DNA of 64,000 nt from Eubacteriales bacterium (GTDB lineage Bacteria; Bacillota; Clostridia; Peptostreptococcales; Anaerovoracaceae): NCBI GenBank assembly GCA_029009055.1, contig JAQXJR010000001.1, positions 80,712 through 144,711 of the forward strand, written 5' to 3'. The position numbers were made by a program, and so were the translations under genes. Shown in pieces: positions 8,035 through 16,037 of this stretch. The notes below the pieces were generated by a model that saw nothing but the letters and a program-made list of their open reading frames with translations, was not told where the DNA came from and searched no databases. Each line of letters begins with the position of its first letter. Within the stretch, counting starts at the first letter, position 1.

Positions 8035-9750
8035 ATGGCATTCGACGGAATAGTCACTGAGGCAGCGGCGAGGGAGATATCTGAAGCCATCTGCCTGGGT
8101 AAGGTCGACAGGATAAACCAACCTTCTAAGGAGGAGCTGGTCCTGATCATCCACACCAGAAACGGGAATAAGAGGCTGCTCCTGTCCGCTGACAGCGCCT
8201 CGGCCTCAGCCAGGCTGACAGAGGAGAATCCGGAGAACCCGGCTGAGCCTTACCCATTCTGCATGCTCATGAGGAAGCACCTGAGGGGAGCCAGAGTCGT
8301 GAGCGTGGAACAGAAAGATTCAGAACGAATAATAGAGATAGTGTTCGAGACCTTGACAGAGCTCGGCTTCACGGCCAGGAAGAGGCTGATAGTCGAGATC
8401 ATGGGTAAACACAGTAATATCACCCTGGTCGACAGCGAGACAGGTAAGATAATAGACAGCATTAAGAGGATAACGCCGGACATGGACAGGGTCAGACAGA
8501 TTCTGCCGGGCCTTACATATAACTACCCTCCTGCCCAGGATAAGATACCATATAAGGAAGCTACGGCGGAGGACCTGAACCGGGCGGGAGAGACCGGCCG
8601 GGAGGTCCTGAAACACATAGGAGGCCTGTCGCCTGCTGCCGCGGCCGAAATAGCAGGAGCTGAAAACAGAAAGGCTTTGTTCGATGATGTGAGGGAGAGT
8701 ATAGAGAATCTGACGTTCTGCCCCCGCGTTTACTCTGACGCCGCCGGAAAGCCTGTGGAGTTCCACGTCATGCCGCTCAGTGAGTATGAGGATTCTCACC
8801 AGGTCCTGACATTCGACACTTTAAGCCACGCCGCGGAGTATTTTTTCAGTAAGAGGCAGTCGACGAACCGCACTCAGCAGAGGGTGAACGAGCTTTCCCG
8901 CGCTGTTAAGACCAAGCTGGATAAACTTTATCTTAAGAGTAAGAGGCTGCGCGAGGATATACTTAAGGCTGAGAATTCTGACGACCTCAGGCTGTATGGA
9001 GAGCTGCTCACGGCAGGGATCTCCCAGCTGAAGCAGGGCATGACGACCGCCAGAGTGCTCAATTATTACACCGGCGAGATGGTCGATATACCTATGGATC
9101 CCCGCCTGTCCCCGGCGAAAAACGCCCAGAGATATTTTAAGAGATACGGCAAGGCCATGACGGCTATAAAAGAGAAATCGACTTTGCTGGAAGGAAATGA
9201 GGCGCAGATAGAGTATCTGGAGTCCGTGCTTTCTCATATAGAGAATTCGGATTCTGTGTCAGCTGTGGACGAGATCAGAAACGAGCTGGAGGATACGGGC
9301 TATCTCCGCCGCCGGGGTAAGAGGAAGCGCCAGGATAATTACGCTAAGAAGCGGGGTAAGCGCTACCGGGCCACGCCTCGCGAATTCACGACTTCCGACG
9401 GTTTTAAGGTCTTGGTCGGGAAGAATAATAAGGAGAACGATGCCCTCACATTCGACATAGCGGCTAAGACTGACTATTGGCTGCACACGAAGGATATACC
9501 AGGTTCTCATGTCGTGATCAGGACGGAAGGCCGGGAGCCTAGTGAGACGGCGATCCGGGAAGCTGCCGGCATAGCCGCTTTCTACAGCAAAGCCAGATCC
9601 TCGGGTAATGTCCCGGTGGATTATGTGAAGATCCGCTTCGTTAAAAAGCCGAATGGCGCCCTGCCGGGCAAGGTCATATTCACGAACAACCGCACGGTTT
9701 ACGTAGACCCGCTGGACCCGGAAAATATAGAGAAGCCAGAAGATAAATAG
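8035..9750 (+). CDS. rqcH: Ribosome quality control protein RqcH (NFACT family)
   Basis: The 571-residue protein matches RqcH/NEMF (formerly FbpA-like). It binds 50S subunits stalled with peptidyl-tRNA and directs addition of C-terminal alanine tails. It begins MAFDGIVTEA, the family start, with the NFACT-N domain to about residue 180 and an HhH-like segment after it. A coiled-coil arm (about 280-430) is rich in K, R and L. The NFACT-R domain (about 455-560) has DGFKVLVGKNNKEND, TDYWLHTKDIPGSHVVI and the KPGALPGKV-type loop. It is one of few plus-strand genes here and is probably monocistronic, since a long hairpin with a U-run follows. Confidence 0.93.
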   Translation: MAFDGIVTEAAAREISEAICLGKVDRINQPSKEELVLIIHTRNGNKRLLLSADSASASARLTEENPENPAEPYPFCMLMRKHLRGARVVSVEQKDSERIIEIVFETLTELGFTARKRLIVEIMGKHSNITLVDSETGKIIDSIKRITPDMDRVRQILPGLTYNYPPAQDKIPYKEATAEDLNRAGETGREVLKHIGGLSPAAAAEIAGAENRKALFDDVRESIENLTFCPRVYSDAAGKPVEFHVMPLSEYEDSHQVLTFDTLSHAAEYFFSKRQSTNRTQQRVNELSRAVKTKLDKLYLKSKRLREDILKAENSDDLRLYGELLTAGISQLKQGMTTARVLNYYTGEMVDIPMDPRLSPAKNAQRYFKRYGKAMTAIKEKSTLLEGNEAQIEYLESVLSHIENSDSVSAVDEIRNELEDTGYLRRRGKRKRQDNYAKKRGKRYRATPREFTTSDGFKVLVGKNNKENDALTFDIAAKTDYWLHTKDIPGSHVVIRTEGREPSETAIREAAGIAAFYSKARSSGNVPVDYVKIRFVKKPNGALPGKVIFTNNRTVYVDPLDPENIEKPEDK

Positions 9751-9811
9751 TCCTATTATTTCACAAATACCGCAATATGATCAGGTTCGTATGGCTCATC
9801 CGCGTATATTA

Positions 9812-9989
9812 GAAGGAGTGGCTGAGCGGTTCCGCAGGGGCAGTTGCGGTCATCAGCAAAACGCGCAAAAACGAAAGAAACCCCATGGCATCGTTCGAGC
9901 ATCTATAGATGCGAGTTTGCCATGGGGAATGTTTTTGCGAGTAAGCGATGACTGCCTGCCCCGAGGACTTAGCGCAGCCACTCTTTTTT
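9812..9989 (+). ncRNA. Long rod-like hairpin with U-run, candidate small RNA
   Basis: Nearly the whole 178 nt folds on itself about a centre at CATCTATAGATG. Stems seen from outside in: GAGTGGCTG/CAGCCACTC, AGGGGCAG/CTGCCCC, GGTCATC/GATGACT, GCAAAAAC/GTTTTTGC, CCCCATGGCA/TGCCATGGGG, GCATC/GATGC. Six T follow the outer stem on the plus strand only. A rod with internal bulges of this size recalls 6S RNA, but the 6S consensus bubble was not identified. Alternatives are a very long terminator of rqcH or an inverted-repeat element. No clear own promoter was found. Confidence 0.45.
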
Positions 9990-10009
9990 CAATTTTACAC
10001 GAAGCGAGA

Positions 10010-10762
10010 TCAAGACCTGAGCTTCTCGCGTATGCCCAGCATCTTCATGTCCGTCTGAGCTATGGTCTCAGCGCAGTCCTTCAGGTCCTCCGCGATCTCA
10101 GCCGCCTTATCTTCCGGTATATCCTTCTTATAGCGCATCCTGTGCTCTAAGGACGCCCAGAAATCCATAGCGACAGTCCTGATCTGGATCTCCACCCTCA
10201 TAGGTCTCTTCTCGTCTGAGAAGAATACCGGTACCTCGACTATCATATGGTAACTCCTGTATCCGTTCTCCTTAGGGTGCTTTATGTAATCCTTCACCTC
10301 TATTAACGTTATGTCGTCCTGTTGGACCAGCATCCTCGCGACCTTATAGATATCATCTATGAAAGAGCAGATGACCCTGACGCCCGCTACGTCGTTCAGG
10401 TTAGCCTCTATGGATTCCAGGGATATAGGGTCTCCCTGTCTTACAAGCTTCTTATAAATGCTCTCCGGGGATTTAAGCCTGGATTTAATGCTGTTTATAG
10501 GATTGCTGTCGTGAGAAGCCAGGGACAGCTCATCGTTCAGAACTTCAAGCTTCGTCCGGATCTCCTTAATAGCCGACTCGTACCTCATCATGAGGATCTT
10601 AAAATCATCGGCGCTGTCCTCTATGTGACGGATGACTTCCGGGTCGCTCCTGTCTATGTATTCCGGCAGCTCGTGTCTATCCACTTCTCTTCGCATCTCA
10701 GCCATTAAGGCTTCCGCGCCGTATCCCGTTACACTTCCCGCATTCTCAGAATCATAATTCAT
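10010..10762 (-). CDS. Small alarmone synthetase (GTP pyrophosphokinase, RelQ/RelP type)
   Basis: The 250-residue protein has only the RelA/SpoT synthetase domain, which transfers pyrophosphate from ATP to GTP or GDP to make (p)ppGpp. There is no HD hydrolase and no TGS or ACT domain. Synthetase motifs are visible in order: IKSRLKSPESIYKKL near 110, DVAGVRVICSF near 140, HPKENGYRSYHM near 180, and VEIQIRTVAMDFWASLEHRM near 210. GGAGGG lies about ten bases before the ATG. About 40 residues precede the usual start of the family. It is placed downstream of the rluD-to-trmD gene series but separated from it by a plus-strand gene. Confidence 0.88.
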   Translation of the reverse strand: MNYDSENAGSVTGYGAEALMAEMRREVDRHELPEYIDRSDPEVIRHIEDSADDFKILMMRYESAIKEIRTKLEVLNDELSLASHDSNPINSIKSRLKSPESIYKKLVRQGDPISLESIEANLNDVAGVRVICSFIDDIYKVARMLVQQDDITLIEVKDYIKHPKENGYRSYHMIVEVPVFFSDEKRPMRVEIQIRTVAMDFWASLEHRMRYKKDIPEDKAAEIAEDLKDCAETIAQTDMKMLGIREKLRS

Positions 10763-11015
10763 TTCTAAAATGCCCTCCTGTAGCTGTAACTATCTTACAC
10801 CACCCGCGCCTATTATAGGTGTATACTTCACGCGATATTCCGAATATGCCGCGCCCTCGGTCTGCCTCATGCCTAAGGTAAGCGTTTAAGCCCTGAATAA
10901 TGGCGGTAACTCCCTTTATTTTCCTCCAGCAAAGCAGTACCGCTTGTTTTCCCCGAACATCGGCTGTAGATTCATCCTGCCGAGCGGACCCGCGGCTTAG
11001 TGAAAGGAGGAAACC

Positions 11016-11171
11016 ATGAACGCCAGATGTTCTATTTGTGGAAAAGCAGAGGATGTATTCGCCTTTAAGAAAGGCTTCATATGCAGGCGCTGCCTGGATG
11101 ATATTAAGGGGCATGACCATAAAACCGTTGAAAACAGGCGGCTTTCAGATCATCTCACACACTGCTCCTAA
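11016..11171 (+). CDS. Small zinc-ribbon protein, possibly Gin-like (sigma-G inhibitor family)
   Basis: This 51-codon gene is too short for the ORF track. It has an excellent ribosome binding site (AAAGGAGG, five bases before ATG). The protein opens MNARCSICGKAED and continues FKKGFICRRCLDDIKGH, so two CxxC pairs 17 residues apart form a treble-clef or zinc-ribbon unit. The spacing and the GFIC..C.DDI pattern resemble Gin/CsfB, the anti-sigma-G factor of spore formers, though Gin proteins are usually slightly longer. It lies antisense between the alarmone synthetase and rluD. That it is a gene is fairly sure; the Gin assignment is tentative. Confidence 0.6.
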   Translation: MNARCSICGKAEDVFAFKKGFICRRCLDDIKGHDHKTVENRRLSDHLTHCS

Positions 11172-11225
11172 ATATCGTCAGGTTGTCGTAGACCAAGCCG
11201 GGTCTTAAGGCCGCAACCTATCCAC

Positions 11226-12158
11226 CTACCTGACCTGGCCGCTCCTGAGTTTCTCCAGGATCTCCCGGAACTTCTCAGGCGGGTCCGCGCGGAATTCCAT
11301 ATATTCACCCGTGACAGGGTGAACGAAGCCCAGGACAGCCGCGTGGAGCATCTGACCGTTAAGGCCGAACGGCTGGTCTTTAGACCCATATACAGTGTCG
11401 CCCAGCAGGGGGTGTTTCCTGTAAGCCATGTGCACGCGGATCTGGTGAGTCCTGCCTGTTTCCAGCCTGCATTCTATCAATGTGAATTTACCGAAGCGTT
11501 CCAGGACGCGGTAATGAGTCACGGCCCGCTTGGCGCCTATCCCGTTTACGGCTCTTCTCAGCCTGTTGTTCGGGTCGCGCCCTATAGGAACATCTATGAC
11601 ACCCTCGTCTTCTTTGATATTATCTCTAACTATAGCCAGATACCTTCTGGTTATAGAATGCTCGAAAAGCTGCCTGGACAGGCTGACATGAGCGTTATCG
11701 TTCTTTGCTATCATAAGAAGACCGCTCGTATCCTTATCTATCCTGTGGACTATGCCCGGGCGAACCACACCGTTTATAGAAGACAGCCTATCGCCGCAAT
11801 GGTACATTATAGCATTTACCAATGTGCCGGTGAGATTCCCGACTGCCGGGTGGACCACCATGCCAGCGGGCTTGTTCACTACCAGGACATCATCATCCTC
11901 ATAAACTATGTCCAGAGGGATGTTTTCCGGCTCCACGTCTAAAGTTTCCGGCTCAGGAACATCTATCCTGACCAGGTCGCCTTCCTTAGCCTTAAGCTTC
12001 CTCGAAGAGCAGGGAGCGCCATTCACAGTCACCGCCCCGTCCTCGAACAGCTTCTGTATCCTGGACCTGGATACGCTGTCATCTGTCTTAGAAGCTATGA
12101 CCTTATCGAGCCTGTCGCCCGCGTCTTCAGCTGAAATTATGAATGATAAAGTATCTAT
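11226..12158 (-). CDS. rluD: 23S rRNA pseudouridine synthase, RluD type
   Basis: The protein has an N-terminal S4 RNA-binding domain (about residues 15-75, DRLDKVIASK...SRSRIQKLF) and a RluA-type catalytic domain. The catalytic motif HRIDKDTSGLLMIAK carries the Asp that attacks uridine C1', and GRTHQIRVH appears near residue 230. Family proteins are about 300 residues; this one would be 310. The ORF track runs back to 12320, but that N-terminus overlaps lspA in another frame and is not homologous. Between the lspA stop and the S4 domain there is no in-frame ATG, GTG or TTG. A GGAGGA lies six bases before an ATA codon at 12158, so AUA is the proposed start. Confidence 0.85.
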   Translation of the reverse strand: MDTLSFIISAEDAGDRLDKVIASKTDDSVSRSRIQKLFEDGAVTVNGAPCSSRKLKAKEGDLVRIDVPEPETLDVEPENIPLDIVYEDDDVLVVNKPAGMVVHPAVGNLTGTLVNAIMYHCGDRLSSINGVVRPGIVHRIDKDTSGLLMIAKNDNAHVSLSRQLFEHSITRRYLAIVRDNIKEDEGVIDVPIGRDPNNRLRRAVNGIGAKRAVTHYRVLERFGKFTLIECRLETGRTHQIRVHMAYRKHPLLGDTVYGSKDQPFGLNGQMLHAAVLGFVHPVTGEYMEFRADPPEKFREILEKLRSGQVR

Positions 12159-12177
12159 ATCTATTCCTCCGAATGAA

Positions 12178-12642
12178 CTAGCGCCTGAATCTTCCTGATT
12201 CCGTGATCTTCTCGCCGAAGAGTATGTAGACCACCAGAAGGGCGCAGCCGGCGCAGACAGCGATATCCGCCACATTGAACACAGGCGGGAATATGCTGAA
12301 CGAGAACATGTCAGTAACACTGCCGAATATGACCCTGTCTATCAGGTTGGAGAAGCCTCCACCTATGATCATGATCAGGGCGTATTTCGCCAGCTTATTC
12401 GTATACCTGCTTTTCAGGATGAAAATAAGGGCAGCCGCCATAATGGCAGCCGGAACGCCTATAAGAAAAGCCTTATTATCGGCGAACATGCCGAAGGCAG
12501 CCCCCGGGTTCCTGACGTAGGCCAGCTTGAAGAAACTTCCGATGACGCTTATGGTATCTCCGGGCATCATGTTAGCGCGGACAGCGATCTTCACCAACTG
12601 ATCCACGGCTATGACTGCAGCTAAAATCAATAAATATGCCAT
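12178..12642 (-). CDS. lspA: Lipoprotein signal peptidase (signal peptidase II)
   Basis: A 154-residue membrane protease that cleaves prolipoproteins before the lipidated Cys. Four membrane segments can be read. The family motifs VRNPGAAFGMF, GGGFSNLIDRV (catalytic Asp) and FNVADIAV (second Asp) are intact. The start is uncertain: ATG at 12642 begins MAYLLILA, while the TTG at 12654 used in the ORF track adds four residues; neither has a strong ribosome binding site. The stop codon is followed after a few bases by the GGAGGA that serves rluD, so lspA and rluD are an operon, as in many Bacillota. Confidence 0.92.
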   Translation of the reverse strand: MAYLLILAAVIAVDQLVKIAVRANMMPGDTISVIGSFFKLAYVRNPGAAFGMFADNKAFLIGVPAAIMAAALIFILKSRYTNKLAKYALIMIIGGGFSNLIDRVIFGSVTDMFSFSIFPPVFNVADIAVCAGCALLVVYILFGEKITESGRFRR

Positions 12643-12681
12643 ATCAACAAACAACGAGGCACCGGGCGCGCCTCGCTAATA

Positions 12682-13587
12682 TTACTCCTTAATGTTCCAA
12701 TCTCGGCGGGAGAAGAGCTTCGTCTCATTCATAGTGTCTCTCTCGCTGTCTTTACTATGATCCAGCTCTATATAAGCGGATAACGGGTCCTCGGAAGCTT
12801 TCTCCTCCCGAGGCTTTATGTCTGTGTTAATGAACTCCGAAAGATCCGGCTCAGAGAGATACGGCTTCTCTGTCGGTGTTTGGTATATGAGAGTGTTTCT
12901 CGTGACAGGCTCCTCTTTCTTAGCTTCTGGCTTCGTTTCCGGATGCTCTTCCGGCTGCTGAGCTTCGGCTGCCGGCTGTGGCTTGACCTGAGCGTCTGCT
13001 TCTGCCTGAGCTGCCTGGGCAGCCTCTTCAGCCGCCTTCTTCCTCTCCAGCTCGGCTTCAGCCTGCTGGACGCGCTTTACGAATGGCACCTTATCCTGGC
13101 TTCCGGCAGCTTCCGGGAAGTCCCTCCTAAGTTCAGACATGAGCTCGCTAGTGTTATCGTCCAGCTCCTCTATCTGATCCTCCAGCATCTTCCTGTAACT
13201 GGCGCGGAACTGCTCCAGCTGATCACGGAGACCCTTTGCTTCATTATTGATATTCACGGTGGAATCCGCCGCGTTACGCTTTATCTCCTCGGCCTCGGCC
13301 CTCGCCTTATTTATGATCATCTCCGCCTTCTGCTCCGCGGACGCTGAGATGTCGTTCATGATACGTCTGGCTTCGTCTATAGTGTCCTTCTTATTGACAT
13401 CGTTACCCTTCTCTTTATCGAGGGCGAGTTTCAGCTCTCCTACGCGCTTCTGCATGAGGACGTTCTGGTTAGCCATGGCTTTATAATCTATGGCGATCCT
13501 GTCCAGGAACTCGTCTACCTCACGCTTATTATAGCCCTTCATCTGGTAAGAGAATTTCTTATTGTTAATATCATCTATAGTAAGCAT
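12682..13587 (-). CDS. divIVA: DivIVA-domain cell division/septum-site protein
   Basis: The 301-residue protein starts MLTIDDINNKKFSYQMKGYN, with YNKREVDEFLDRI, the DivIVA N-terminal domain that binds negatively curved membrane. A coiled coil follows to about residue 190. The remainder is an acidic, Pro/Glu/Ala-rich tail ending in SRRDWNIKE, longer than in Bacillus DivIVA. AAAGG lies seven bases before the ATG at 13587; the TTG used in the ORF track is less likely. It lies directly downstream of sepF, the normal dcw-linked order in Gram-positives. It probably recruits division or polar growth factors. Confidence 0.88.
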   Translation of the reverse strand: MLTIDDINNKKFSYQMKGYNKREVDEFLDRIAIDYKAMANQNVLMQKRVGELKLALDKEKGNDVNKKDTIDEARRIMNDISASAEQKAEMIINKARAEAEEIKRNAADSTVNINNEAKGLRDQLEQFRASYRKMLEDQIEELDDNTSELMSELRRDFPEAAGSQDKVPFVKRVQQAEAELERKKAAEEAAQAAQAEADAQVKPQPAAEAQQPEEHPETKPEAKKEEPVTRNTLIYQTPTEKPYLSEPDLSEFINTDIKPREEKASEDPLSAYIELDHSKDSERDTMNETKLFSRRDWNIKE

Positions 13588-13639
13588 TATCAACCTTTCT
13601 GTACCGTGAGATGAAACTGAGTCAGCCGGCTACCTCCGA

Positions 13640-14200
13640 TTACCTCCAAGGGTGGAAATCCGAAGGGTCCTTAGCGTCTGTGTTCGGATAGCTGAACTCT
13701 GTCCTGTCGCTCACGCCCTGACCGCCTGCTATATCCACGTTCTCCGGCGCGAAGACGAATATGTTATTCGCTACCTTCTGTACATTACCGTTCAAAGCGT
13801 ATGTAGCGCCGCTCAGGAAATCGAAGATCTTATGAGCCAGGTTAGACTCCAGCTTCTCGAGATTTATGATGATAGGCTTGCGCGCCTTAAGGCTGTCCAC
13901 GAGCTTAGGGCACTCATCGAAAGACTTCGGCTCTATGAGGACGAGCTTGAAAGCGCTAGTGTCCTGAGTTACAGCGAAATTTCTCGCCGCAGGCTGCGGC
14001 TTAGGTCTCTGCGGAGCCTGAGGCTGTGGAGCCGGTCTCTGCGGTCTGTCCATCCTAGGTTCCGGAACCTGAGGGCGCTTAGGCCTGCTCTCACTGAGTT
14101 TCTCCTTCTCTACCTTAACTTCATCCTTAGTGATATCTTCTTCCTCGTCATCTACAGTTTCGATACCGATCAGACCCTTTAATGAATCGCTGAATGACAT
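13640..14200 (-). CDS. sepF: Cell division protein SepF
   Basis: A 186-residue protein. The N-terminal MSFSDSLKGLIG is the amphipathic membrane-binding helix, followed by a variable linker rich in P, R and Q (about 35-75). The SepF core lies at about 80-165 with KLVLIEPKSFDECPKLVDSL and IINLEKLESNLAHKIFDFLSG. SepF polymerises and anchors FtsZ to the membrane. The C-terminal FSYPNTDAKDPSDFHPWR tail is not part of the core. It sits between yggS and divIVA in the usual order (ylmE-ylmF-divIVA), although ylmG and ylmH are not present. Confidence 0.92.
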   Translation of the reverse strand: MSFSDSLKGLIGIETVDDEEEDITKDEVKVEKEKLSESRPKRPQVPEPRMDRPQRPAPQPQAPQRPKPQPAARNFAVTQDTSAFKLVLIEPKSFDECPKLVDSLKARKPIIINLEKLESNLAHKIFDFLSGATYALNGNVQKVANNIFVFAPENVDIAGGQGVSDRTEFSYPNTDAKDPSDFHPWR

Positions 14201-14294
14201 ATTATCCTCCTGTTTATCGAGCTATCCGGCCATCCACACGCGCGGCGCCTGAGCTCATGTATTATCAGCAGCTTACGGCTTTATTTCTCTCGCT

Positions 14295-15002
14295 TTATTT
14301 CTCTTCGCTTCTATAATCTCTCGCCCCGAATATGGCTGTTCCGACTCTTATCATGTTGGAGCCTTCTTCCACAGCCTGGACGAAATCGTTAGTCATGCCC
14401 ATAGATAACCATTGGAAATCTATATTTCCGTCAGGGCCCTTCTCAGCGTAAGAATCGTATAATTTCTTCATCTTAGCAAAGTAAGGTCTGGCGTTTTCAG
14501 GATCTTCCTCGTACGGGGCTACGCACATGAGTCCTTTTACGCGGACGTTAGGGCATGTCTCCGCTATATCCTGTATCAAAGCGTCAGCGTCATCATATTC
14601 CACGCCGAATTTACTTTCTTCGTCTCCTATATTCACCTGTATCAGTATGTCCATGACCAGGCCCGCCTGGGAGGCACGCTTATTGATTTCCTTTGCTAGA
14701 TGAAGGCTGTCGACAGAGTGGATCATGCAGACCTTATCTATGACCGACTTCACCTTATTGGTCTGCAGGTGGCCTATCAGGTGCCATCTGACCGGCTTAA
14801 CATCATCGTATTTCCTTAATATCTCCTGGACCTTATTCTCGCCTATGTCCGTGACGCCGGCGTCTATGGCCTCGTTCATCTCATCGGCCTCGTGCAGCTT
14901 AGTCACAGCTACCAGAAGAACGTCTTCCGGCTTCCTACCCGACTTCTCCGCCGCCTTAGCCTTAAGCTCGTTTACATATTCTATGTTAGATCTTATCGAC
15001 AT
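14295..15002 (-). CDS. yggS: PLP homeostasis protein (YggS/YlmE/PROSC family)
   Basis: A 235-residue single-domain TIM-barrel PLP protein of fold type III. The PLP lysine is K35 in LLVAVTKLHEA. GENKVQEILRKYD, WHLIGHLQTNKVK and the phosphate-binding SMGMTNDFVQAVEEGSNMIRVGTAIFG are all present. The family has no known catalytic activity and balances PLP and amino acid pools. It is the first of the sepF-divIVA group and may be co-transcribed with it, after a gap of about 95 bases. Confidence 0.93.
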   Translation of the reverse strand: MSIRSNIEYVNELKAKAAEKSGRKPEDVLLVAVTKLHEADEMNEAIDAGVTDIGENKVQEILRKYDDVKPVRWHLIGHLQTNKVKSVIDKVCMIHSVDSLHLAKEINKRASQAGLVMDILIQVNIGDEESKFGVEYDDADALIQDIAETCPNVRVKGLMCVAPYEEDPENARPYFAKMKKLYDSYAEKGPDGNIDFQWLSMGMTNDFVQAVEEGSNMIRVGTAIFGARDYRSEEK

Positions 15003-15037
15003 TAATACCCCTCTTCCCTTAGTCCCCGGTTTCAGGA

Positions 15038-16009
15038 TCAGGGATTTCGCTCTATGACATCGTATACCTTAACCGTGCTCACCAGATTTCCCTTAGCGTC
15101 CGTGAACTGCGTGCTCGAAACTGTGGATGTGCTCCCATCTGAATCCAGGATGTTAACAGGAACGAATTTATACGAGCCTGTCTTAGTCCGGACGTAGACG
15201 CCTTTCTGGCCCTTCACAGTCTCTATGCTCGAGTTCTTAATCAGGATGCCGGTGGAGTCTGAAGTTATGAGCCTGACGCTCGTCGCCCTCAATTTAGCGA
15301 AATCCTTTAAGTAGTAGTTCGTCTTTATTATAAGCCGTACAGAATCGCCGTCCGCCTTCTTATACATTATATTTCCGATTATGGACGTGGATCCTACCTT
15401 AACGGTTATATCTGTGTCTTCCTTATATCTGTCGGCGTGGGAATCATCCACGAAGCAGACTATGTACCAGTTAGACCGGTCAGCGATCTTAAATACCGGG
15501 TCGCCGCCGGCTGTAGTGTTCCGCTTCAAATTTACCGGCGCGCCCTTACCTATGTCCTGATAGAACGTTCTGTCCTTAGACTTCATATTATCAGGCGTGA
15601 GCTGGGACTCGTATCCGTCAGCGCTGTATGAAAGCACACCCTCGCTCTTAGTTATGTAGTCAGAAGTATCGACTCTCTGCCCGCCTTTAACGTTATCACG
15701 GATCTGCGAGAAACTGGAGCTTCCGGAACCCTCGTCGGTCCCGGACACATCCATGACGCATGTACCCTTCCTGATGAGGTCGCCCTCGTCCAGAGCATTC
15801 TCTATATTCCCCGTCTTATTAGAGAAATACACTTTCTCATCCCTGACGAAGTATCCCGTGACATCATCATAAGTCTTAAGCTCCCCATAGCGGGCTATAT
15901 ATGTCGGCTTCAGGAAACCTGTCACCTGAGGAAATAAATACAGGACAGAGAAAAGTACGAGCACCACGGCGATATATATAAAGAGCGGACTCTTTCTTCG
16001 TTTTTCCAT
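15038..16009 (-). CDS. HlyD-like membrane fusion protein, single-pass
   Basis: The 323-residue protein has a basic N-terminus (MEKRRKSPLF), one membrane helix at about residues 9-27 and an extracellular beta-rich part. A lipoyl/biotinyl-like half with GDLIRKGTCVMDVSG near residue 80 and later beta strands match HlyD-type adaptors. Clostridia often carry such a gene near yggS/sepF, and its role there is undescribed. No ABC or MFS transporter gene is adjacent, so it is unlikely to be a conventional efflux adaptor. A structural role at the septum is possible but only inferred from position. Confidence 0.6.
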   Translation of the reverse strand: MEKRRKSPLFIYIAVVLVLFSVLYLFPQVTGFLKPTYIARYGELKTYDDVTGYFVRDEKVYFSNKTGNIENALDEGDLIRKGTCVMDVSGTDEGSGSSSFSQIRDNVKGGQRVDTSDYITKSEGVLSYSADGYESQLTPDNMKSKDRTFYQDIGKGAPVNLKRNTTAGGDPVFKIADRSNWYIVCFVDDSHADRYKEDTDITVKVGSTSIIGNIMYKKADGDSVRLIIKTNYYLKDFAKLRATSVRLITSDSTGILIKNSSIETVKGQKGVYVRTKTGSYKFVPVNILDSDGSTSTVSSTQFTDAKGNLVSTVKVYDVIERNP

Positions 16010-16037
16010 GTGTTGATAACCTCTGTTATATAAGATT

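Noticed and set aside
10752-11120. 122-codon minus-strand ORF upstream of the alarmone synthetase
   Set aside because: It overlaps the start of the synthetase and is antisense to the zinc-ribbon gene, which has a far better ribosome binding site and motifs.
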